Assembly: GCA_964397545.1 (NCBI GenBank)
Contig: CAYNIW010000001.1
Coordinates: 186,001-250,000 of the forward strand
DNA: 64,000 nucleotides
Source of the DNA: JAFGIG01 sp964397545
GTDB taxonomy: Bacteria; SDB-A
Reading direction: 5' to 3'
The notes beneath the pieces are model-generated. The model did no database searches. It was not told the origin of the DNA and saw only the letters and a list, made by a program, of their open reading frames with translations. Position numbers and translations under genes: made by a program. Shown in pieces: positions 9,357 through 17,987 of this stretch (the stretch's first letter is position 1; the number at the start of each line of letters is the position of its first letter).

Positions 9357-9596
9357 TCAGTAAATATGTGAGATCAGAATTTCCCCTATTGAATCCAAAA
9401 GAGGGTTTGAAATTCCGCTGTATAGAACGACTCTTTGAAAAATCCTTAAAGAAATCTCCTCACGACTGTTTTTGACGGCGAGAACCAAGGTATTCCCTTC
9501 TATGCCCGGTAATTTTTCCAAAAGGGGATTAACAGATGAATCGAGGTTCACAGGCGCAAACAATTTAAATTCATAAGAGACTTCTCTTTGAATCAT
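9357..9596 (-). CDS. Possible small hypothetical protein
   Basis: An open frame of 79 residues downstream of and on the same strand as the thioredoxin-like gene, 73 nt away. The composition is protein-like (EFKLFAPVNLDSSVNPLLEKL, then an amphipathic end), and a stop codon lies just upstream of its first ATG. The only ribosome-site candidate is AAGG about 12 nt upstream, which is weak. I do not recognise a family. It may be the last gene of the ArsR-permease-thioredoxin operon or merely an open frame; otherwise 9346-9669 holds nothing I can name. Confidence 0.4.
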   Translation of the reverse strand: MIQREVSYEFKLFAPVNLDSSVNPLLEKLPGIEGNTLVLAVKNSREEISLRIFQRVVLYSGISNPLLDSIGEILISHIY

Positions 9597-9669
9597 TTTG
9601 TTCTATGCCTTATCTTCTGTCTCATCAATGTTTTTAAGATATTACTTCGTTCCTTTTTTCATTGATTCT

Positions 9670-9906
9670 TTATTCTTGGAGAAATTTCAGTATTTCTTCT
9701 TTGCTCAAAACTTTACCCGCACTTTTCACTTCCCCGTCAATGACGAGAGCGGGAGTCATCATGACGTTGAATTTCATAATTTCCTGAATTTTTTCTATCT
9801 TTTCTATTTTCGCATCAATACAGAAAACTTTTACGGCTTCCTCTGCGTTAGATGACAGCTGTTTGCATTTGGGACAGCCTGTTCCGAGAATTTGTATAAG
9901 TTTCAT
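9670..9906 (-). CDS. Thioredoxin-like small redox protein (redox-active disulfide protein 2 type)
   Basis: A 78-residue thioredoxin-fold protein: MKLIQILGTGCPKCKQL has the CxxC redox pair (GCPKC, residues 11-14), then the cis-Pro site (MMTPALVIDGEVKSAGKVLS). The family is the short glutaredoxin-like type often encoded with ArsP/DUF318 permeases. The ATG at 9906 follows AAGGAG at good spacing; an upstream frame to 9969 overlaps the permease gene and lacks a ribosome site. It lies 13 nt after the permease stop, so it is in the same operon and probably reduces a metal/metalloid ligand or a disulfide in the permease. Confidence 0.85.
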   Translation of the reverse strand: MKLIQILGTGCPKCKQLSSNAEEAVKVFCIDAKIEKIEKIQEIMKFNVMMTPALVIDGEVKSAGKVLSKEEILKFLQE

Positions 9907-9919
9907 ATATTCTCCTTTT

Positions 9920-11308
9920 TCAGAAAAAAGCCCCGAACAAGAGGCCTGCAATGGTTGAAAGAATAACAACGAGAGAAATGAACGTAAGAGTTTTTTTTAT
10001 GCCGAGAATTGAATTTATCACGAGCATGTTCGGCAGAGAAAGAGCGGGTCCTGCCAGAAGCAGGGCGAGAGAGGGCCCTTTTCCCATGCCGCTTTCTATA
10101 AGCCCTCTTAGAATGGGGACTTCGGTGAGTGTCGCGAAATACATAAGAGCTCCTGCGAGCGATGCGAAAAAATTAGTCCACAGAGGCCAAAAGAACCTCA
10201 AAAGAAAAGGAACTGAAGACGGGTCTTTTCCGAGAAGACTAAAAATCGCAGAAGGAGAATCCCCTACAAACGATTCTATCCATGAATTTGGAACCATACC
10301 CGAGTCTTTGCTTTCGGTTGTTCCGAGGAAAAATCCCGCCGCGAGAACTCCAATAAGAAGAAGAGGAAGAATTTGCTTTGCAAATCCCCATGTCTGAATC
10401 CTCCATGGAGACAGTTCTTTGTTTTTCAAAAAAGTGAGAACGACTGTTGAAAAAACTCCTGCGGTAAAAACCGCAGAGGGGTATGAAGGTAAGAAAATAT
10501 ATACGGCAAGAGGCGGTATTAACGACAACATTATGTATAAAAATTTTATTTTGAACATGAACTTGACGAGAGTCAGAAAGAAAAGAAAGAAAAAAGTCAC
10601 TAAATGCCATTTGAACCTGAAGAAAAAAAACCACGGACCCGAAGCACTTTTCGGTTCGGCTAAATTAGCAAAGATTAGAATGCCGACCATAGAGGCGAAC
10701 TGAAGCGCGATTTGCCATAGAGGTGTTTTTTTCTCGTCTTCTTCCGGAAAATAAATCCGGGCATTTTGCGCGTCCGCGCTTTTCTTCTTTTCCTCTTTGA
10801 TAAAAAGAAGGTGCATCGTCAGGCCTATGATTACGCTGAAGGCAGTAGCTCCTGCGGCTCTTGCGATTCCGAGGGGAGCCCCCAAAATTCTTGCCGTAAG
10901 AATTATTGCCAGAATATTTATTGCAGGGCCTGAATACAAAAAAGCCGTAGCGGGCCCTATGCCGGCTCCCCTCATATAGATGCTTCCGAAAAGAGGGAGG
11001 ACGGTGCAGGAGCAGACCGCCAGAATAGTCCCCGAGACTGAAGCGACGCCGTAGGACAAAAATTTGTTAGCCTTGGCTCCGAAATACTTCATTACGGCAT
11101 TCTGGCTGACAAATACTGATATTGCTCCGGCTATGAAAAAAGCCGGTATAAGGCAGAGCAGAACGTGTTCTCTCGCATACCATCTTGCGAGTATGAAAGA
11201 CTGAAGAACAGCGCCTTGAAAGCGCTGGTTTGATACTGGCAGAAAATAGAACAAGGTGAAAGCTGCGGCGAGAAAAAGAAATATTTTTATTTCTTTTCTG
11301 TCAATCAC
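9920..11308 (-). CDS. DUF318/ArsP-family permease (SO_0444-type metal or organoarsenical efflux)
   Basis: Polytopic inner-membrane protein of 462 residues with about ten hydrophobic segments. Visible family marks are the CSCTVLPLF motif with adjacent cysteines, YMRGAGIGPATAFLYSGPAINILAIILT in the first half, and LLLAGPALSLPNMLVI in the second. COG0701 permeases of this type export organoarsenicals (ArsP) or are proposed Cu/Zn exporters (SO_0444 group). It overlaps the ArsR gene end by 8 nt and precedes a thioredoxin-like gene, the usual ArsR-permease-thioredoxin order. Expression is probably repressed by ArsR and released by the metal. The substrate cannot be read from sequence. Confidence 0.82.
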   Translation of the reverse strand: MIDRKEIKIFLFLAAAFTLFYFLPVSNQRFQGAVLQSFILARWYAREHVLLCLIPAFFIAGAISVFVSQNAVMKYFGAKANKFLSYGVASVSGTILAVCSCTVLPLFGSIYMRGAGIGPATAFLYSGPAINILAIILTARILGAPLGIARAAGATAFSVIIGLTMHLLFIKEEKKKSADAQNARIYFPEEDEKKTPLWQIALQFASMVGILIFANLAEPKSASGPWFFFFRFKWHLVTFFFLFFLTLVKFMFKIKFLYIMLSLIPPLAVYIFLPSYPSAVFTAGVFSTVVLTFLKNKELSPWRIQTWGFAKQILPLLLIGVLAAGFFLGTTESKDSGMVPNSWIESFVGDSPSAIFSLLGKDPSSVPFLLRFFWPLWTNFFASLAGALMYFATLTEVPILRGLIESGMGKGPSLALLLAGPALSLPNMLVINSILGIKKTLTFISLVVILSTIAGLLFGAFF

Positions 11309-11630
11309 AAAGTTTTCTCTTGTTGTTGAATCTTAAACTGCATTTTTGGACATTGTTGTAAACTTCCATGGAACATTCGAAGGCACTGACAATACAGGAA
11401 TTCTGAAGGTGATAGTATGTGTGATTTCCCACTTTTCTGTCTGTGAGGATTCCCGCCGCTTTGAGGCGCGAGAGGTGGCGGGATATTCCGGACTGGTCAA
11501 TATTAGCAACGTGGTTGAGTTCGCCGACAGTTTTATCTTTTTCTCTCAGTTCAGCGACTATGAGTATTCGGATGGGGTGAGATATCGCTTTTAATATTTC
11601 AGACAGTTTTTTTGCTTCTTCGTATTTCAT
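11301..11630 (-). CDS. ArsR/SmtB-family metal-responsive repressor
   Basis: A 109-residue winged-helix repressor: ILKAISHPIRILIVAELREKDKTVGELNHVANIDQSGISRHLSRLKAAGILTDRKVGNHTYYHL is the complete ArsR HTH and wing. C-terminal cysteines (NSCIVSAFECSME, KCSLRF) could bind metal. I choose the ATG at 11630: a sigma70 promoter ends 7 nt before it, so the ATG would be at or next to the transcript start, and there is no Shine-Dalgarno. The ATG at 11657 would lie inside the promoter spacer. The gene overlaps the permease start by 8 nt and heads that operon. Confidence 0.85.
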   Translation of the reverse strand: MKYEEAKKLSEILKAISHPIRILIVAELREKDKTVGELNHVANIDQSGISRHLSRLKAAGILTDRKVGNHTYYHLQNSCIVSAFECSMEVYNNVQKCSLRFNNKRKLCD

Positions 11631-11636
11631 GGGTTG

Positions 11637-11665
11637 TGTATATGCAAATATGCGCATAATGTCAA
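11637..11665 (-). promoter_or_regulatory. arsR operon promoter with palindromic operator in the spacer
   Basis: Read on the minus strand: -35 TTGACA (11665-11660), 17-bp spacer, -10 TATACA (11642-11637). The spacer contains a perfect 10-bp palindrome TATGCGCATA (11658-11649), a fitting ArsR binding site between the hexamers. The predicted transcript start coincides with the ATG at 11630, implying a leaderless mRNA. Confidence 0.75.
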
Positions 11666-11757
11666 GTGATTTTGTTATAGATATGTTTGAAATACAAAAG
11701 TAGTATAATGCTGTCTGTCTGACGCCTTGAACAATGCAAAAGAGTTGAGGAGGCGGT

Positions 11758-13395
11758 ATGAAAGCATTTTTTTTTATCCTGTTTATTTTTTTGTCAAGTT
11801 CTGTCTCTGCCGTGGATTATCCCGACACATTCAGATTCGTAGAAGTTCCGGATCCTCTGTCGGGAACGAATAGCCCATATTATCTGATACCGAGAGCTTG
11901 CCCTTCTGCCGGCGAGACTATTGTAGATTATCATTTCGGAACAATTCAGGTCCGATCGACGATGACCGACGGTATAAAAGGAAGGCACGAGTATTCGAGA
12001 TTCGACCCTTTCAACATCTCTCAGTCTGCGGTGATTCTCGATCCGGAAGCTCTGTGGAGTATTTATTCAACAGCGTCAAGACCTTTCAATATTCCGTCAA
12101 ATCTGCTTAATCACTGTCCGCTCAGTGAACCGAGATGGGACGGACAGAGTGAGAATATTATTTGGGGAATAGACGAGTATAAAATTATGACTTTCAATGT
12201 CTCTACCGGCGCACTGATCACGATAAAGGATTTCCAAACAGACCCTGATATATCCCCTCTTATTAACAACGGCGACGTCTTCAGAATAACGACGAGGGAC
12301 GAAGGAGAAGCTTCACGAGACAGAAGATACTGGGCTTTTATTCTTCAGGGCAATGCTTCCGTTGACTACAGACCAAGATATATTTTCACGTGGGACAGAA
12401 CCGCCGATTCCGTCATGGGGATATACGAGGTCGCCGTCAGCGAGGCGGATATCGACTGGGTTGGAATGTCCTGGCTTGGAAATTTTGTTTTGATAGGCGG
12501 AATGTCTGACAACACCGGAAATATAGTCGGTTTGACAATGTCGGACAAAACTTTTTCTTTTTTTCACAGACTCGACTATACAACTTCTCACGCCGATGTA
12601 GGACTCGATGTTGACGGAGATGAAGTTATAATAATGCAGAACAACAGGACTGATTACATCGACCTCATTCCGATAGACACTCTGACAGAGCCTATTCTCG
12701 TCCCCGGAGGAAGTTATTCCGGGACAAACAGAACTCCGTTGATGATACTCTTTTACAACAGCGGTTCACCTTACGGGCTGAACTCAGGCGTTCACATTTC
12801 GTCTAATTATCCCGGGTTCGCGGTTGTATCGACTACGATAGAACCTTCTTTACCGGAACAAAACTGGCTTGACAGGACAGTAACTCTTGTCAGGCTCGAT
12901 GAGCAAAATCCAAGAGTTTTTTATCTTTCCAAACTATACAACACCACAGGGGCTTACTGGGAGGAAACCCACGCGACGATTACCGATGACGGCTCAAAGA
13001 TAGTGTGGGCGGACAACTGGAGTATGGATGTCGGACAGGAAAGGGTTTTTCTCATGGAACTCTTGATGCCCGAAGGGTGGCCGAACCTGACTTTTGTGGA
13101 AGAAACAGAGCTAAAAGAAAATTCAGCGGGTCTGTCGGTAGCGCTGGATTACTTTTGCAGGATATGCGAGATAAATATTTTTATGTACGATGAGGCGTTC
13201 ATAGATGTGAAAATATTCAATGTAGCCGGAGAACTCGTCAACAATGTTTTTTCAGGACGCCTGGACGGCGGAGAATTGCGGATTCTATGGAATATGACTG
13301 ACAAAAAAGGATGTTACGTCAAACCGGGTGTCTATTTTGTCAGGTTAAGTTGCGATAAATTAAGCATAACGGAAAAAGTTGTTATGATGATTTGA
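11758..13395 (+). CDS. Secreted protein with beta-propeller-like body and C-terminal FlgD/Por-like domain
   Basis: A 545-residue exported protein. The ATG follows GAGGAGG; a signal peptide covers residues 1-19 (FFFILFIFLSSSVSA). The body repeats strand-turn units with W/D-rich blades (SENIIWGIDEYKIMTFNVSTGAL, RDRRYWAFILQG, ISWVG-like turns), suggesting a propeller, not assigned to a family. The last ~70 residues (DVKIFNVAGELVNNVFSGRL, KPGVYFVRL) match the FlgD Ig-like / type IX sorting-like domain also found at 16311-17924 and 40657-42264. A TATAAT lies at 11704-11709 but has no good -35. Function unknown; outer-surface or periplasmic location is inferred. Confidence 0.75.
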   Translation: MKAFFFILFIFLSSSVSAVDYPDTFRFVEVPDPLSGTNSPYYLIPRACPSAGETIVDYHFGTIQVRSTMTDGIKGRHEYSRFDPFNISQSAVILDPEALWSIYSTASRPFNIPSNLLNHCPLSEPRWDGQSENIIWGIDEYKIMTFNVSTGALITIKDFQTDPDISPLINNGDVFRITTRDEGEASRDRRYWAFILQGNASVDYRPRYIFTWDRTADSVMGIYEVAVSEADIDWVGMSWLGNFVLIGGMSDNTGNIVGLTMSDKTFSFFHRLDYTTSHADVGLDVDGDEVIIMQNNRTDYIDLIPIDTLTEPILVPGGSYSGTNRTPLMILFYNSGSPYGLNSGVHISSNYPGFAVVSTTIEPSLPEQNWLDRTVTLVRLDEQNPRVFYLSKLYNTTGAYWEETHATITDDGSKIVWADNWSMDVGQERVFLMELLMPEGWPNLTFVEETELKENSAGLSVALDYFCRICEINIFMYDEAFIDVKIFNVAGELVNNVFSGRLDGGELRILWNMTDKKGCYVKPGVYFVRLSCDKLSITEKVVMMI

Positions 13396-13424
13396 AAAAC
13401 CGCTAACAGAATTCAGGAGAAACC

Positions 13425-14456
13425 ATGACAAAAGTTTATTTTGCTCCCGTTGAAAACGGAGCTTTGGAAAATAAAATTGGAGATGTCTCCTTGGATTTGT
13501 TTAAAAAACTCACGGATGAAAATAAAATTATTTTTGAAAGTAAAATCCCGCTAAAAGTTCACTTCGGAGAAAAAGGAAGCATCTCATATAACAGACCCGG
13601 ATATTACAAAAGAGTTATAGATTTTCTCAAGTCAAGAAATATCGAGACTTATTATATCGAGACAAATGTTTTATACAGAGGCGAGAGAACGACAGGAGAA
13701 AACCACAGAAAAATCGCCCAAGAGCATGGATTCGATGATATCCCGATTATTATCGCAGACGGCGAGAAAGGCGATGATTCAATTGATGTTCAAATTAACG
13801 GGAAAAAATTTAAGGCCTGCAAAATAGGCAGGAAATTTTCAAATTTCAGCCAAATTATTGTCATGAGCCATTTCAAAGGACATTTGTTGGCCGGTTTTGG
13901 GGGGGCAATTAAAAATTTAGGCATGGGATTCGCTTCGAGAGAGGGTAAACTCGCTCAGCATTCCGCAGCTGTCCCGTGGCTGAATTTTTTTGAATGTAAA
14001 AAATGCGGGGTATGCGTCAAAAACTGTCCGGCTGAAGCCATTGTATTAGGTGTTCTGCCGCGAGTTGAAAGAAAAAAATGCGTTGGATGTGCCTCTTGTA
14101 TCGCGGTTTGCCCAACCGGAGCGATGAAGATAAACTGGCTGAGTTCGGTCGGCAGAAATTTCGGGGAAAAGCTTGCCGAATACGCCTTGGCGGCTCAGCT
14201 GAATAAAGAAATGATATACTTCAATTACGCGATAAACATAACAAAACTCTGCGACTGTGTCGGAAAGCCGCAGAAGAGGTTTATAGACGACCTCGGTGTT
14301 TTCGCCGGAACTGACCCTGTTGCTGTTGACTGGGCATGTCTCGATCTTATTGACAAAAGGAAAGGCAGAAAAGTTTTCCGCAGAGGAAGACACACCCTGA
14401 ACTACGCAGAGAAAATAGGATTGGGAAAAAGAGAATACGAATTAGTTACTGTTTAA
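13425..14456 (+). CDS. DUF362 protein with two 4Fe-4S ferredoxin motifs
   Basis: A 343-residue cytoplasmic iron-sulfur protein. The N-terminal two thirds are DUF362-like (KVHFGEKGSISYNRPGYYKRVIDFL, SHFKGHLLAGFGGAIKNLGMG). Two ferredoxin motifs follow, CKKCGVCVKNCPAEAI and CVGCASCIAVCPTGAM, each able to bind a 4Fe-4S cluster, and a C-terminal DUF362 segment (GTDPVAVDWACLDLI). The ATG follows AGGAG, 29 nt after the secreted protein gene. The family is widespread in anaerobes and its reaction is not established. It may be co-transcribed with the upstream gene but no functional link is evident. Confidence 0.88.
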   Translation: MTKVYFAPVENGALENKIGDVSLDLFKKLTDENKIIFESKIPLKVHFGEKGSISYNRPGYYKRVIDFLKSRNIETYYIETNVLYRGERTTGENHRKIAQEHGFDDIPIIIADGEKGDDSIDVQINGKKFKACKIGRKFSNFSQIIVMSHFKGHLLAGFGGAIKNLGMGFASREGKLAQHSAAVPWLNFFECKKCGVCVKNCPAEAIVLGVLPRVERKKCVGCASCIAVCPTGAMKINWLSSVGRNFGEKLAEYALAAQLNKEMIYFNYAINITKLCDCVGKPQKRFIDDLGVFAGTDPVAVDWACLDLIDKRKGRKVFRRGRHTLNYAEKIGLGKREYELVTV

Positions 14457-14463
14457 TTTTATC

Positions 14464-14976
14464 CTAAAAACTGTAACCTATGCTAACTCCTCCGTAAAAA
14501 AGAAGGTTGTCGGAATTGAACAGAGGTGTTATTGCGGCTTTAAGAAAAGCGCCTTTATAAGGTTGATAGCGATAACCGAAAATTCCGGTTCCTAAGATTA
14601 TTGTCTTTGAGCCATCAATTTCCTGACCGAAGAAAAAGTCGGTGCCCTCTATTTCAACGTGCATGGGAACAGCGCCGCCTCCGATCTCGAGACTGTGGCT
14701 TCCCTGTCCGGTCAGATAGCTCGCTGTTACAGGGAAAGCCTGGAATCTAAACCACCCGTCAACAAAGAGGAAAAAAGTCGACATGCTCCAGGAAGAGTAT
14801 CCGGCTCTGACAGAAAACTGACGGACGGGCCGGAATTCATAATTCAAAGAATAAATGATTCCCGGACCGAACATTTCAAAATAAACAGCATTTTTCGAAA
14901 ATGGCTTTGTATCCTGAGAAAATAAAACTCCTGACAGTGAAACTAAAACCAAGAAAGAGATTAAAATTCTCTTCAT
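14464..14976 (-). CDS. Outer-membrane beta-barrel-like protein
   Basis: A 170-residue exported protein. The ATG follows GGAGG, and a signal peptide (ISFLVLVSLSGVLFS, cleavage near Gln21) precedes alternating aromatic/hydrophobic strands (VYFEMFGPGIIYSLNYEFRPVRQFSVRAGYSSWSM) ending in an aromatic residue (VSIGYSF), as in small eight-stranded outer-membrane barrels. Two other proteins here, at 27252-27905 and 35950-36564, have the same general build. Convergent with the DUF362 gene (7 nt apart). No specific role can be given. Confidence 0.72.
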   Translation of the reverse strand: MKRILISFLVLVSLSGVLFSQDTKPFSKNAVYFEMFGPGIIYSLNYEFRPVRQFSVRAGYSSWSMSTFFLFVDGWFRFQAFPVTASYLTGQGSHSLEIGGGAVPMHVEIEGTDFFFGQEIDGSKTIILGTGIFGYRYQPYKGAFLKAAITPLFNSDNLLFYGGVSIGYSF

Positions 14977-15171
14977 TAAGCCTCCTTTGTTATAATCAAT
15001 TAACTTGTTTTATATTATACGGCACTGAGAAAACTTTTAGAAGAGAGATCTATATAAACTGGATATTACAGCTTTCATAAAAGCGATCCGAAAATTCATT
15101 TTTTCTCCAAGATAATTATTGATATATTTAGTATTAATAATGGAAATTAAACTTATGGATTAAAGGACCGG

Positions 15172-15366
15172 ATGAAAAAATGCAAATGGTTTGAAGTTTG
15201 TCCCATGAAGAGATTTTGGGAAGAAGGAAAGATTGAAACAGATTGTCTTCAAAAATACTGCTGGGGTAAATGGGAGAAATGCATCCGTTTTCAAATGGAG
15301 GAAAGAGGAGAATACCATCCTGATTCGATGCTGCCGGACGGCAGTATTGATGAGAAGTTAAGCTAA
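15172..15366 (+). CDS. Small cysteine-rich protein
   Basis: A 64-residue protein starting at ATG 15172 behind AAAGGACC. Its pattern CKWFEVCPMKRFWEEGKIETDCLQKYCWGKWEKCIRF has five cysteines in a family-like arrangement (KWFEVCPM...YC.G.W..C.R), found in small proteins of anaerobes and archaea whose role is unknown; a metal or Fe-S cluster ligand function is possible. The tail is acidic. It is not a fragment of a larger gene: stops flank it, and the downstream gene is in another frame. Confidence 0.7.
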   Translation: MKKCKWFEVCPMKRFWEEGKIETDCLQKYCWGKWEKCIRFQMEERGEYHPDSMLPDGSIDEKLS

Positions 15367-15482
15367 AAAAGAAGAGAGGTGATTTAATCTCATTCTTTAT
15401 TGTTTTTCTGTTCCTTGGAGGAAATCATCTCCTAGATGAAATTTTTGATTTTAATCTGAATCCCCTGCGCTTAAATGACTCT

Positions 15483-16193
15483 TTGGAACATGAAATTATG
15501 ATTGTTTCAGTCTATGACAACTATCTGTCAGACCCGGAATTTAAGGCCGACTGGGGATTTTCAACAATCGTGATAACACATGAAGACGTGATACTTTTCG
15601 ACACCGGAGAAGACCCTGATATACTTCTTTTCAACATGGATAAGGCGGGGATAAAACCCGAATCCATCACAAAGGTATTAATATCTCACATACACCGTGA
15701 CCACTTAGGTGGGCTCGAAGGATTTTTAGAGTTAAACAACGAAGTTACAGTCTATATTCCCTGGTCTTTTCCCCGCTCGGTGATTGAATTGATAATTGAA
15801 AAAGGAGCGAATTTCAAAGAGGTGTCAGGACCTTTAATGATATCAGACCATGTTTATTCGTCGGGTGTTTTTTCAGGTGATCCGGACGAACAGGCTCTGG
15901 TGATTGAAACCGGAAAAGGTCTTATTGTTATTACTGGCTGTGCTCACCCGGGTATTGTCAGGATGGTTGAATCAGTGCGTTCCCTTTTTGAAAGGGAAGA
16001 AGTGCATTTGGTGGCCGGAGGTTTTCACCGTCCTTCTATTGAATGTGTCGAAAGATTCAGGGAGCTGGGCGTGGTCAAAGTTGCTCCTTCACATTGTTCA
16101 GGGGATCAGATCAGAGAGGCGTTAAGAGATGAATACGGCGAGGATTTCATAGATTACGGAGCGGGGAAAAAGATACTGATTAGAACTGATTAA
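15483..16193 (+). CDS. Metallo-beta-lactamase-fold hydrolase
   Basis: A 236-residue MBL-fold enzyme. The metal motif SHIHRDHLGGLEG (HxHxDH), FDTGEDP on the preceding strand, TGCAHPGIV and the late GGFHRP are all present, matching the group annotated as 7,8-dihydropterin-6-methyl-4-(ribofuranosyl)aminobenzene-phosphate synthase-like hydrolases. Two metal ions are expected. The start is uncertain: TTG 15483 and ATG 15498 both lack a ribosome site, while a strong AGAGGTGAT at 15375-15383 leads into an in-frame, signal-peptide-like stretch (LISFFIVFLFLGG) with no ATG, GTG or TTG. The end is secure. Confidence 0.78.
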   Translation: MEHEIMIVSVYDNYLSDPEFKADWGFSTIVITHEDVILFDTGEDPDILLFNMDKAGIKPESITKVLISHIHRDHLGGLEGFLELNNEVTVYIPWSFPRSVIELIIEKGANFKEVSGPLMISDHVYSSGVFSGDPDEQALVIETGKGLIVITGCAHPGIVRMVESVRSLFEREEVHLVAGGFHRPSIECVERFRELGVVKVAPSHCSGDQIREALRDEYGEDFIDYGAGKKILIRTD

Positions 16194-16310
16194 GAACCGG
16201 GCATATCTCCGGAGCGTTAAACAAACTATAAAAACGAAGGTTTCAATAAATTAATGCTTTTTCAATGTAAATACTTTATCCTTTACTGCAAACTTCAAAA
16301 AGGAGGAAAA

Positions 16311-17924
16311 TTGAGAGCAATTTATGTTATCGCCGGTTTGTTTTTAATCGCGGGGACCATTTCCGGCAATTCCGGCTGGCGTGGAAGCACAGAAATCACT
16401 TACGCGAGAATCTTGAATTACAACGAAAACTGCGACGCAGTGGAATACCTTCCGGGGACCACAGCCGGAAAAGAACATCAGCAGATACCCGAAGAACTCG
16501 ATATGGTTTCAAATCCCTCCCGTTACGCGCCTTTGTGGGGGAGTGACCGCCTTGTTTCAAATGCTTGGAATCTTTCCGTGAGAAGCAAGATTTCTTTTGA
16601 TTACGGCAACGACGGATACATATACGCCGCCGCGATAACCGCAACCGACAATCAACAAGATTCCATAATCATCCTGAGATCATCCGATCTTGGGCTCACA
16701 TGGAATTTAATTTACGTCATTCACAATTATAGCGACAATTTGCTAATGCAGGATTTTGAAATGAGAGTTGACAGAAACGCCGCAGTAACCCCCTTTTTAT
16801 ACTTTGTTCTCACGGATTCGAATTACACAGACAACCAGAGAGAGATGTGGTTTTTCACTTACGACCAGGCGACATCCACTCTCAATGCCGTTCTATTCGA
16901 CCCGGACACTTCAGCGAGTTTTGTGTCGCCCACAAACGTCGCGATGGATATAACCGGCGACGCCGTTCCTAAGATATGGATAACATACAACGCTCTGCCC
17001 AACGGATGGAGGAGTGTGTTTTCAACAGACGGGGGCAGCACCTGGGCTTACCAGAATCACGCTTCCACCGGCGGCGGCGGTTGCGATGTCTGCGTCGGAC
17101 CGGATGATTACGTTTATATAGTGAATATCTATACAGATAACAACAATGTAATAAGAATGAACCGCAGACAGTTTTCCGCATACGGGACATATCTCTATGC
17201 TTCACCCCAGACGAGTGAGGAAAGATATTTTCCCGTGGTAGCTTCGGAGATGGAGGCTTCTTACGGATCAAACGTAGTCCATGTCATGTATCAGACAGGA
17301 TCCGGAACAGCCGCGAGAATAAAGAACTCATATTCGACGGACGGAGGTGTTACATGGACGCTGGATGATTTCTGGTCTCCCATAGGAGACGTCCTTGCTG
17401 TAAGACCTTATGTCCGCTGCGGCTGGAATACAGACCAGTTCATAGGAATAGCGACAAGAACCGACTTGGATTCACTCGGAACGGCTTGGACCTCGAACCA
17501 AATCTGGGGCACCGTGACATACGTAAATAATTACCAGCCCACAGGGGAGATAACTCCACAGGGATTCGTTGTTGATTCGACCGGAAGACAGCTTGTTTAC
17601 CGTCAATGGGGTTCAAGCAACCTCTGGTATGACTACTTCAATATGCCGAACTCTGTGGAAGAAATAGTTCAGGGAACCGGACAGGAGATGAAAGTTACGT
17701 TTGACGGCAGAGTCCTCGGGATCCATTTCAGTGTCGAAACCGAACAGAACGTGAACATAGACATCTTTGATATTACGGGAAGAAACATCCGAAATCTGTG
17801 CGACAGGTCTTTTACCGGAGGAGACCATGTATTGACTTATGATATCAGAGATCTAAAGGGCTCATGCATAATCAGCTTCAGAGCCGGAGACTTTACTTTT
17901 TCCGAAAAGATATTTTCTTTCTAA
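16311..17924 (+). CDS. Secreted BNR/sialidase-fold-like protein with C-terminal FlgD/Por-like domain
   Basis: Exported protein of 537 residues. I choose the TTG at 16311 because AAGGAGG lies 5-6 nt before it and a signal peptide follows directly (IYVIAGLFLIAGTISG); the in-frame ATG at 16254 has no ribosome site and would bury the signal. Asp-box-like elements SSDLGLTWNLIY, STDGGSTWAYQ and STDGGVTWTLD mark a sialidase/BNR propeller. The C-terminal ~70 residues (NVNIDIFDITGRNIRNL, GGDHVLTYDIRDLKGSCIISF) form the FlgD/Por-like domain shared with two other genes here. No catalytic residues were identified, so binding or structural roles are as likely as enzymatic ones. Confidence 0.78.
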   Translation: MRAIYVIAGLFLIAGTISGNSGWRGSTEITYARILNYNENCDAVEYLPGTTAGKEHQQIPEELDMVSNPSRYAPLWGSDRLVSNAWNLSVRSKISFDYGNDGYIYAAAITATDNQQDSIIILRSSDLGLTWNLIYVIHNYSDNLLMQDFEMRVDRNAAVTPFLYFVLTDSNYTDNQREMWFFTYDQATSTLNAVLFDPDTSASFVSPTNVAMDITGDAVPKIWITYNALPNGWRSVFSTDGGSTWAYQNHASTGGGGCDVCVGPDDYVYIVNIYTDNNNVIRMNRRQFSAYGTYLYASPQTSEERYFPVVASEMEASYGSNVVHVMYQTGSGTAARIKNSYSTDGGVTWTLDDFWSPIGDVLAVRPYVRCGWNTDQFIGIATRTDLDSLGTAWTSNQIWGTVTYVNNYQPTGEITPQGFVVDSTGRQLVYRQWGSSNLWYDYFNMPNSVEEIVQGTGQEMKVTFDGRVLGIHFSVETEQNVNIDIFDITGRNIRNLCDRSFTGGDHVLTYDIRDLKGSCIISFRAGDFTFSEKIFSF

Positions 17925-17941
17925 ATTATTTTGTCTGAACA

Positions 17942-17963
17942 CGGCCCCGCTTTTGCGGGGTCG
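17942..17963. terminator. GC-rich hairpin between convergent genes
   Basis: A 9-bp stem CGGCCCCGC / GCGGGGTCG (one G-U) with a TTTT loop, placed between the stops of 16311-17924 (+) and 17988-18830 (-). It has no long T-tract, so it is a probable, possibly bidirectional, terminator. Confidence 0.65.
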
Positions 17964-17987
17964 TTAATCCCATGATGCATAGATATA

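Noticed and set aside
9598..9855. 85-codon plus-strand frame
   Set aside because: Antisense to the thioredoxin-like gene, whose CxxC and ribosome site are clear.
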